Shown piece by piece: positions 1 to 8,143 of a stretch of DNA of 13,682 nucleotides. Source of the DNA: Ectocarpus siliculosus. Lineage: Eukaryota; Sar; Phaeophyceae; Ectocarpales; Ectocarpaceae. The translations under genes and the position numbers were made by a program. The DNA lies in NCBI GenBank assembly GCA_000310025.1, contig FN648075.1, positions 345,330 through 359,011 on the forward strand, read 5' to 3'. The first letter of the stretch is position 1. Each line of letters opens with the position of its first letter. Below the pieces are notes generated by a model that was not told the DNA's origin, did not search any database, and saw only the letters and a list, made by a program, of their open reading frames with translations.

Positions 1-80
1 CCACCCCCCCACCCCCCCCCTCTCCACCCCCCTCGCCTCTCCACCCCTCTCGCCTCCCCGCCCCGCCTCTCCACCCGGCC
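1..80. repeat. C-rich simple/tandem repeat
   Basis: The first 80 bases are almost pure C/T with imperfect units of about 17 bases (TCTCCACCCCCCTCGCC at 21-37, TCTCCACCCCTCTCGCC at 38-54, then decayed units to 80). The opposite strand is G-run rich, which is the sense of the neighbouring minus-strand gene. No gene is visible from 1 to 295; that stretch would hold the 3' untranslated region and downstream flank of the gene whose stop is at 296-298. Confidence 0.8.
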
Positions 81-295
81 GCTTCCTCGTCCCCACCACT
101 GAGCAAGGCTACCCCCCCCGCCGCCGTCCCCGGCCGCGGCCCCATCAACCGACACGATCGTGACCTACGTCGTCACCGTCTTCGCCACGACCGACCACCA
201 TCGACTGGCCGCAGACCCCGTGGCATCGACGACCGGGCGGGTCTCTCGCCCCCTATGCGCTTTGTACGGTGAAGTTGACGGACACACCGGTTGCG

Positions 296-3200
296 TCAAA
301 GAAGGCGCCGCGCGCTATGTCCGACGGCGAAAGCGTGCGGAGCAAGCTGTTCAAGACCGCGGTACGAACGCGCTTGTCGGTTCTGGTCGAAAAAGTCCTC
401 GAGCTCTTGGTCGGTGCGGGTGCCGCAGAGGCCTGACTGGTCGGCGAGGATGCGTATGAAGTGCAGGGACTCCGGGCAGGAGAGGCCTTCCGGCAAGGCG
501 TTGTTCAGGAGGACGACGAGAGCGAACAGCTGAGTCTTTGCGTCTTCATCGCTTGTCTCGCCAAATATGTCGCTACCGCCGTCACCCCTGCCCTCCGACG
601 AGGTCTTCGTGATAGCCAGCATCGCGTCTGTCACCGTGTTGAAGTCACAGGCGGGGCTCTCCTCCGTCCCAGATTCTAGCAGTCGACAGATGGAGTCCCC
701 CACGCACGCCGCGGGGAGAAGGCAGATCTGTTCATTGGTCAGCCCGTCCATGAATCCCGGCACGCCGCCGGCCACTCCGAGGGTCATGGCCGCAAGCGTG
801 ACGGTGTGCGTCGGCGCATCGATCGCGTCCGCGATCTTTCCGATGACCGACAGAGCCCACTTAGCCTGCCCTTCCTCAACGTTCTCGTAACCCGCCCTGT
901 ATCTGGGGTACTCCATCTCTTCGAGGCAGAGGAAGGCGCCCATCCGCGCATCGCAGTCTAGGTCGTCGTTGCCGTCATCGTCGTCGCGAGTGCCGCCGAG
1001 TCCATCTCTGCTAGACTCGCTACCCGTGTTGTTGGGTTCGTCGTGGATTCCCCGTGCCGAGGCGTCGCCCTCGTCAGCGTCACCGGAAGAAGAACCGTTG
1101 CTGCTGTGCTCGTCACCGTCGCTCTCAACGCCGTCGGAGCTGCCGCTGAGAGCAGCAAGGCCAGCGAAAGCGCGCAGCACGTCGTTGCGATCGATGTGGT
1201 CGGCCGAAGGCGGCGGTGGAGGCTCGTCGTCGTCTTCGTCCTCGTTTCCCGCGTCACTGTCGCCGCGACCATCGTGTTCGTTCTCTCCCTCACTGTCGGC
1301 GGCGACGGAGCTGTCGTCCGTGTCATATGGCTGTCCTGGAAGGCGTGGTGGCTAGGAGTTACCCAGGGGCAGTCGATTCTCTGCCTTCCCACTGCTGAGG
1401 CCCCCACATCCTGCGGTGCTCCCACGATCGACTCCTGGAGTGGCTGCTGCTGCTGGCGTGATCGCGCTTCCAGCGGGCCAAATGAGGCGAGCCCGTGCGG
1501 CGCTCCGATGCTCAGACGCATGGACGGGTCGACGTCCATCTGGCTTGGGATGATGTTCACGGCCTGGAATGAATGGTAGACAAGGATGCAAGGGTCAAAC
1601 CACAAGCGGTGTAAGGTTGTCAGGGCGGTAGGGCTGCGAGAAGGAACAACCAAGTTTTTGTTTGGACAAACCGATAGAGCATTATTATGAATCTGTTATG
1701 TGCATGTAAATGCGGCATGGTTGAGGCTGTGCTTGTTTACCATGTGCATGTACTCAAGCGTACGTACGTTTTTATGATCCGTCTATTCCTTACGTAGTCG
1801 TTTGGCGGAGGTAGGTATAGTTTTGAATCATTGGGCCTGATTTTTCAGGGCATTTTCGGGATAGTTTCGGTCGAACTACATTGTTGTGCAGTCTACGGCT
1901 GTTGACGTGGTGTCTCGACGTAGCTAGTGGTATGGACGCCGCTGTTTCATTATTCCAAATACCAGTCGTATTAAAGCTACTATCGTCAACGAACGGCACA
2001 TAATACCTGTGCACACTGTGATATTGGCAATCATGTACATTCCACTTAATTAACCTATTCTTCGTTATCTCATGCTGGCAGGGATCGACTGATTGACCTG
2101 CGGTGCTGTTGACACCCGCCTAGCTCTACGTATGATGCAGTAGAGGCCCGAGACTGCTTCTATTCTCACCTACCCCTCGCTGCGTACCAAACAAGAAAGC
2201 AAGCTTGTTTGATGTTGTCAGCAGTGACATCGAGACTCACGAGTGTCCTGTAAAGGATGTGTGATGACAGCCTGATCAATACCAGCTGGCTCAAGATGGT
2301 TTCCACCGTGCCGGAGAGTGAGAGGGGGACACGTGCCTTACGGCGTTCGGGGCTAGCGGTGGTGGCGACTGCTTGAAATAGGACGAAGCGACGCGGGTGG
2401 AGGGAGGGAGCGGATGGTGGACATGGGAGCTGACCTCATTGTTGATTCAAAAGTGTTTCGTCGCAACGGCATCGGTCGCCGAAAGAATTTCATGTCGATC
2501 GTCCCATGTCAGTTGTGGAAAGCTTTTTCATCACGATTCTCGGACAACGAACACTTTACAAGCATATCGTCGACTTTTCATCTACACGAAGAACAGTACG
2601 ATTGGGTGGAGAGTAGATTGATTCAGGCGAATTTTCTTCGCGTGTTTTCGAAGGGTAAAAGGAATATACATGCGACCCAAACTGCGAATGACGGTAAAAT
2701 AAAGCGGCGAGAACAAAAAAACAACAAATCTTACCGGTGGGCATGTTCCCGTAGGGCACGATCTGTCCGCCCCCGTCGGGTTCCCCGGCCCCACTTGGCG
2801 GCTCGCTTCTTGTTGAAGCCTCCGGATCGAGAATCAGCGCAACGCCGGACGGCATCACCACCTCCTGGTCAAGCGTGACACCTGCCGGTGGAGGAGAGTG
2901 CGTCGTCGATGCACAAAGGTTACATCCCAACAGCCCCCTCTGCGGTCATCTCGGCGGGTCCGGGTGTGTTGGTCACCTCGTCGAGCACCAGGCTGGCCTG
3001 CCTAGGGACTTGCTGTGCTTTCGTTGGGCCGTCCATGGCATCGGTGCACGCCGACGGGGCTGGTGTGGAGATACCGTTCTCCCCGTCTCCTTGGATTCGT
3101 TCCGTGCTCGAGTCCGACCTATCACGAGGTGGCAGTCAGCAAGGGCGGAGATAATACGAACACCGTTGTTGGTGGAGGAACAGACGGAGGGAGGTCGGAA

Positions 3201-4601
3201 CTCGTCGTCGCTTGCTGTACCCCAAGCGTGGGTGAGGAAGGTTGTTCCGCCGTAAAGAGAGCGATAACATACATCGGGAGGCCAGGCGTTATACACGATT
3301 TGGCGAACAGTTATTCACTCACCTCTTCCTAGTCAGGGGCGCCTCTTCTTCGTCATCGTCCGAGCTGGACCACCTCTCGTCCGCGGCCTCGACGATGGTG
3401 AACATGTCCTCCTTCGACGATGAAGAAGGTGTCTCCTCCGACAGCGCCGCCGCCGCCGCCGCCGTCGTACCCCGGACTGATTCCTTCAAGAGTGACGAGG
3501 ATAGCGGTGATGTTGACGGCACAAAGGCCGGGGTGGCGTTGTTGGCGTGTCCGACGATGCCAATGCCGGCGACGTTGCTTGGTTGTGCCCTGTTCGATGA
3601 ACGCCGTTCTTGACCGCATGACGACGGAGATGGCGTCTCGACGATGCGGCTCCCGGGTAAGGAGACGGGGAGAAGGTCGAATCGCTCATCATGCGAGAGA
3701 TGTTCCAGTTGCTGTTGCTTGCTCGTGGACGTTCGGTCGACGGCCGACGTCGGGATGTCTTCCCCTCCGACAGTGAAGTCGGCTTGGGAAGAAGACGGAG
3801 ACGGGGTGCTGCTGGGTGAAGCCGGCCCGTTGCTAGTCTTGCCGTCGTCGTGGAGAGCTACATCGATGATACCTATCATCAGTTCGAAGGCAGCCCCTGC
3901 AGCAGATGACCCCTGCCACCACACATGATTGGCGGTCAGGCCAGAGGCCGGTGAGCGCGGGAAACGTTAGAGACGATGTCAACACGATATAACAAAGACA
4001 AGAAATCGCGAAGCTTCCGAACGCACAGCGGGAACAAGACAAATGCACCATCGTCGCTGTGCTCACACTCCTCGTAACCCGATGCCCCTACCTTTCTGGC
4101 TTCCTTGCTGGAGATACCCTGAGCGTGGAACTTGAGCAGGCGGGCGTGATCCGGTCGAGCGTTGACCACCGTACCAGCAGACCCGAACAGAAGTTTCAGC
4201 AGCTGTCGGACGTTCTGCTTGCCTTTGGCGGCCCAGCACTGAAGGGTTTTCGCCTTCACTGCATCCCTCCCATCGGTTGCTTTCGCTAAACACCTCCCGC
4301 TCTTGATGCTGGGTTTCGACGCACCCCTCATATTGTTCTTCTTTGTCTCTTTGGTGGCAGCTTGCAGGAGATCGATGGCGCTCTTCCGTTCTGCCGCCGT
4401 GACAGTCGTGGAACCGCGGGTTCGACCAGCAGCACCTGGAGCAACTTGGTCTGGAGTCCTGCAGTTGACTGTTGAGTCGCCACAGTTGCCGCCGCTTCCC
4501 GCGCCGCTGTCGTTGTTGGCGGCGGCACTGGCCTTGACAACAGTAACAAACAGCATCAACAAATAGCCCACCTGCTGCACAATGCCGGCTGGTGTACCCA
4601 T
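296..4601 (-). CDS. Five-exon predicted secreted protein of unknown family (803 aa)
   Basis: Exons read on the minus strand are 4092-4601, 3323-3912, 2977-3118, 2735-2864 and 296-1335. All introns are GT-AG. Donors are GTAGGG, GTGAGT, GTGACC and GTAAGA; acceptors end GGTGGCAG, CGTGATAG, TTGACCAG and GCCTTCCAG. Exon lengths 510, 590, 142, 130 and 1040 keep one frame to the TGA at 296-298, giving 803 residues. Residues 1-26 (MGTPAGIVQQVGYLLMLFVT and following) look like a signal peptide cleaved near ASA/AA, so export or membrane insertion is inferred. Exon 1 is then Lys/Arg-rich with a few Cys. Exon 2 is Ser/Pro-rich with an Ala run and ends in a Ser/Asp/Glu tract. Exon 5 starts with an Asp/Glu-rich stretch and a short Pro run, then a more globular, probably helical region (about residues 585-770) with spaced Cys. 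The frame stays open upstream of the ATG to about 4705, so an earlier start or extra 5' exon is possible. The exon 3/4 junction is the weakest: a better-looking acceptor at 2881-2882 does not keep frame. I do not recognise the family. Confidence 0.7.
1336..2734 (-). other. Intron 4 of the predicted secreted-protein gene
   Basis: This 1,399-base stretch runs from the donor G|GTAAGA at 2734 to the acceptor GCCTTCCAG at 1336. That pairing is the one that joins exon 4 (phase 1) to exon 5 in frame. Most of it shows no coding signal. The end nearest exon 5 (about 1353-1591) is open in two minus-strand frames and is preceded by a strong pyrimidine-rich acceptor (CTACCATTCATTCCAG, next base 1591). 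Using that acceptor would bring a TAG at 1352-1354 into the gene's frame, so I treat the segment as intronic or as an alternative exon. Confidence 0.55.
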
Positions 4602-4803
4602 TAGGATGTGCAAAAGTTCGTGAAGCTGCTTCGGAGATGGGCCGTGGGCGGCTGGGTCGAGGACGCCGACCCTGATGGGGTTACCGCCCTGCTCCCTCGC
4701 CTCGTATCACGGGTCGCTCGTGACATATTATTGCCCTGCGTTTTGAATAATGTTCTTCCTTCGGAGAGCGAAAGCGAGGGTATTGGGAACGCGCGGTAAG
4801 GAC
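4602..4803. promoter_or_regulatory. Possible shared upstream region between divergent transcripts
   Basis: This is the gap between the minus-strand ATG at 4601 and a possible plus-strand ATG at 4804. It includes an AT-rich patch at about 4725-4735 (ATATTATTG; CAATAATAT on the minus strand) in otherwise GC-rich DNA, about 125 bases upstream of the minus-strand ATG. No defined promoter element can be asserted. Part of the region (about 4602-4700) is also open in the minus-strand gene's frame and could be coding. Confidence 0.2.
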
Positions 4804-5304
4804 ATGAGAGCCCCGACCGAACAACCGTCCAGTCAGTTGAGACATGTCGGCAAGTACGCGCAGCAAGTCAGTGAAAAAGTCTTCAACAGTCTAGCAAGTA
4901 AGTATGCCAACAGGTGCTACGGGTCCCTATCGGCTCTTTGGTCTATATGGGGGCGCTTTGGGCCGAGTGAGTGCCAAACACGTTGCAGCAACGGCGTTGG
5001 AACATCACACACTCTCGCTGGCTGCTCTCAAAACACTCTCTGGCAAACTCGAGAGAGCTCTGGAGTTGGTACTACAGTCTGATACCTCGCTGTTGTGGAA
5101 AAATTGGTGTGGTACGTTCGAGTTCTTCGAAGGGACGCTTCTGAGCGTGCACACCACACCTACCTCACTCACTTACCGTTCTTCTTGAAATAACGTGTAC
5201 ACTCGTTGTTTCTGGTGTGGAGTCGCTGTGTGAGAAGTGTGAAGTGTCGCCTGTGTGCTCTCTCTGCAGGCGTTGGGCTGGCTGGATCTTTATGCTGGTG
5301 GTAA
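4804..5304 (+). CDS. Possible small two-exon ORF (weak)
   Basis: A plus-strand ATG at 4804 opens a frame that runs into a consensus donor (A|GTAAGT, intron from 4898). The next strong acceptor is at 5269 (GTGTGCTCTCTCTGCAG|GCG). Joining 4804-4897 to 5270-5304 gives 42 codons ending at TAA 5302-5304; an upstream in-frame ATG at 4750 would lengthen it. The second exon also runs into another donor-like GTAAGC at 5301, so the structure could continue. An unspliced 94-residue frame at 4904-5188 overlaps the proposed intron. There is no recognisable domain. The main evidence is the quality of the two splice sites. Confidence 0.18.
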
Positions 5305-5317
5305 GCTGTTAAAGCCG

Positions 5318-5417
5318 GTTGAACCAAGAAAATAGAGTTGGAAGTTGATACGTAGAGTGGTTGCACCGAGCAAATAGAGTTGGTTGCACCGAGCAATAGA
5401 GTTGGTTGCACCGAGCA
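5318..5417. repeat. 22-bp tandem repeat, three clear units plus one decayed
   Basis: Units at 5353-5374, 5375-5396 and 5397-5417 follow TAGAGTTGGTTGCACCGAGC plus AA. The first lacks one T and the last is one base shorter. A diverged unit at 5318-5342 (GGTTGAACCAAGAAAATAGA and following) precedes them, separated by about 10 unrelated bases. The units are contiguous with no spacers, so this is a minisatellite-like array and not a CRISPR. Confidence 0.85.
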
Positions 5418-6041
5418 TGGCGTGTTGTTTGAGTATCTAACAAGGCTGTCAGGTGCCTGCTTGAAGAAGAAAATCTCTCCTCCAACGTCTTGGATTGGTC
5501 TACCATTATCCTGTTCGAAGGGCGTCCTACAACGATCCTGTTCAGAACGTTGAGATCATGCGGCGAATCTGTTACCGTTGTGTGCTGGTGCCTGATTTCC
5601 TGAACGACATGAATAGTCAGGCAATAACAGTTTTTCTCCAAGCTCTCTTGGGAGAGACTTCAACGCATCCCTTTGATTGATATCTTCTCGAATGAATACT
5701 TTCTGTGATTGTGTTGTATTTTGTAATATCCAGTTATCATCGTTACGCCAATCTCTCCCATATCACGCAACGTCTGTCGTTCAACTGCTGCAGCATTGGT
5801 CGGGCCGACTTCGCATACCACGCGTTTATTGCGAAAGCACTGTAGGTAAGGGCCAGTTTGCACGCGCGTAGTGTGATGGTGAGATCAACAAGGAATGCGG
5901 TATACGCCCTAGTGAAATATCGTGTTAGGCTGGCACGCGTAGTCTGTACTGCCGCGTGACAAGGCAAACCCGTAAGACCACCCGTATAGCTACACGGCTT
6001 TGGGCCAATAATATATAGAGGGAATCCACGTGTTGTTGAAA

Positions 6042-6095
6042 TGACGTGAAAGATTGACATTTCAGGAAGTTTTGACGTGACGAGGTTACGTCGCG
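6042..6095. promoter_or_regulatory. Repeated TGACGTGA motifs (bZIP-like half sites)
   Basis: TGACGTGA occurs exactly at 6042-6049 and again at 6073-6080. Further TGACG/ACGTC cores follow (TTACGTCG near 6087). These resemble the TGACG cores bound by bZIP factors. They lie shortly after the ATATATAG patch, but no downstream gene could be identified, so any regulatory role is speculative. Confidence 0.15.
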
Positions 6096-6678
6096 TTTTT
6101 TGAGGCAAACTCTGACGGCGAAATTTTTGTGAAAAAGCGTCAAAACTTAAACCGACGCGAAGAGATTGATACTTCAAATGTCGCCAGACTGTGGCTCACA
6201 CACGCTTGCTCTGTGCTCTGTTACCATCACCAAATCACGAAAGGAGCGCGGTCAGAAGCGAACACATTGGCCATGCCTACTGATTGCTCCTAGCGGTCCT
6301 GCACACACACGTCTCGGCAGTTCTCACGGCGGCCCAGTGGCCGGACTCGCGTATTCGGCGCGCGCGTTCGGTAGATGAGCCATCGCGATTGCGCACGGGC
6401 TTTCAGCAGCAAAAAGGGGCATAGGCAGTAATCGGGGGAGTCCCGCCCTCGAAGGGAGCACATATAGAGGATTAAGGGAGGGTACGGGGTTCGGTGCTCT
6501 GCTGCCGCAGTGACATCGGTATACAGCAGTACAGCAAGCAGCTGCCTCACTCATCAGCAACGGCAGTTTGACGCCTGGGAAGTCGCCGCGGCAAAAGAGG
6601 GAAGGTCGGCGGGATGAGGCGGAGGGGTACACCTAGTCTCCTGGGAGCCTGGGAGTGTGAGTCTTCGCTTCAGCATGT

Positions 6679-6714
6679 CGACCCCGGGTGGCATCCCGAA
6701 CCAACCCGGGGTCG
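6679..6714. repeat. Perfect 11-bp inverted repeat, 14-base loop
   Basis: CGACCCCGGGT at 6679-6689 is the exact reverse complement of ACCCGGGGTCG at 6704-6714. The GC-rich stem would form a stable hairpin in DNA or RNA from either strand. There is no T-run after it and no known RNA family is recognised. Confidence 0.8.
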
Positions 6715-6986
6715 TGAACACATGATGACCGACGTTTAACGCGTCAACTCTACATCACCATTTTTTTGTTTCCCTCCTACGTGCCAACGGGCACACGCGG
6801 TGCGATTTTTTTTCCCGTCAAAACCCTCAACCGTTACTTTATGTTGGCGTCAATCCTCAAAGGTCAAAATTCCGCGTCAATCCATAGTGGATACCCTATA
6901 ATATGACGACAGAAAAAACTCTTGGTGAGCGAAAGCACCTCTCTCGTCTCCGCTGACTGGTGGTTTGGGGTTCTGGACTGTCGATT

Positions 6987-7166
6987 ATATCCCGTAGGGA
7001 TATCCTACAAACACAGTTATGAGTCTCAAGGTGGCGGCGCACCATCTTATTTTGTGCGCGAGGCGAGCTACGCCGGGAGGGGGGAGTCCACGCCCGTTGC
7101 ACGTAGCAACGTTGCAACGGAGGTCGAAAAATGAAAGAAAAAATAGTCGTTTCAGATCGAAACGAC
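6987..7166. repeat. Cluster of three perfect inverted repeats
   Basis: Three hairpin-capable repeats fall within 180 bases: ATATCCC/GGGATAT (6987-6993 and 6997-7003, 3-base loop), CCGTTGCA/TGCAACGG (7094-7101 and 7113-7120, 11-base loop with a nested CGTTGC/GCAACG pairing), and GTCGTTTC/GAAACGAC (7146-7153 and 7159-7166, 5-base loop). No gene or RNA family is recognised here. Confidence 0.65.
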
Positions 7167-8143
7167 ACGACCAGACCCAGCAGGCCTGCGATTGCGCCGC
7201 ATGTAAGATGTACGACATTCGATCGCGATCTGTTACACCACAACGTTCCGTTACACATAGCTGGATGTCGTGGATAAGGGGTAGGTGCGGCCATGCTGGT
7301 GCTGAAAGACTCCTTGCCAGGTGTGCGGCAACACATAATAAGGGCGCCTTCGTTTTTTCAAAGGTCTTTCGGAGACGGACAAGAAAGAAGAGATGATGTG
7401 TATGCACATCACCACGCTGCTCGGGAATTGACGGGTACATACCGAGAGAGCTGCTGCTGCTGCCAAGAAGGCTTGACCCCAGGTTATGGTGCGCCAGGAG
7501 TCCCCATGACTACACCTTGTTTTGCGCTGTTGATCGGGCGATTGCTTGCGTTAAACTTGATTGCTTGTGTTCAACACACTGCACGAACACACAAACGTTT
7601 TTTCCAGCTTTCTCACCGTCGCCCCTAAAGCACCGCAGCGGAGGCGGCAGGGGCAGGGGGCTATGCTTCAGTACAGATACTGGCATTAGACCAGACTAGC
7701 AAGGGTTGGTCTCACTCGGTCATGGTGGGCCTGTCGTTTGCTACACCAATTGCCGGCTATATTGTAGTGTGCAACACCGTGTGCGCATGCTCACGCAGCC
7801 CTCAAGGATTTCAACCAGGGTGAGATTTACCGAACCTGATACCTACTTGTAGCAAGCACGCTGCCTCCGCATGGCAGAGTGCGCAAAACTCTTACAACAG
7901 CAACAGTTCACAGAAACGCATGAGGTAAGGAAGGCCTTGCGAATAACAACAACAGGCTTTTTGGCACGCACGTGGCCTCAAAAATGCTAGCAAAAGCGTC
8001 TCCTTGCTGCAAAGCAAATTACTTTCCATGCTGGAGCCGCCTAGGGTGGGCAGATCATTGCATGCAGTCGTATCCACTTCCACGTGAAAATCAACCGGAG
8101 ATGAAACCCTTGGGATGTGTGCACCGTTCACGCGCCCCTATTG

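Larger units (their letters stand above)
5418..8143. other. Long stretch without a recognisable gene
   Basis: About 2.7 kb in which all open frames are short, overlap one another on both strands and show no domain or convincing exon. It contains an AT-rich patch with ATATATAG near 6011-6018, repeated TGACGTGA and GCGTCAA motifs, several strong inverted repeats (6679-6714, 6987-7003, 7094-7120, 7146-7166), and then nothing notable up to the stop of the SEC24-like gene. The last few hundred bases probably include that gene's 3' untranslated region. Confidence 0.5.

Noticed and set aside
969-1579. Plus-strand frames of 128 and 178 residues
   Set aside because: These are Ser/Val/Ala-rich complements of the Asp/Glu/Ser-coding minus strand, a typical antisense artefact of biased codons.
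958-1653. 231-residue minus-strand frame as the main coding frame of exon 5
   Set aside because: Beyond about 1340 it becomes a Thr/Arg-rich shadow of the acidic frame ending at 296. It is not in phase with the upstream exon.
2414-2878. Plus-strand 154-residue frame
   Set aside because: It spans both intron and antisense of exon 4, shows no domain and has no supporting splice or start context.
5318-5417. CRISPR array
   Set aside because: The units are contiguous without unique spacers, the array is very short, and the window is eukaryotic.
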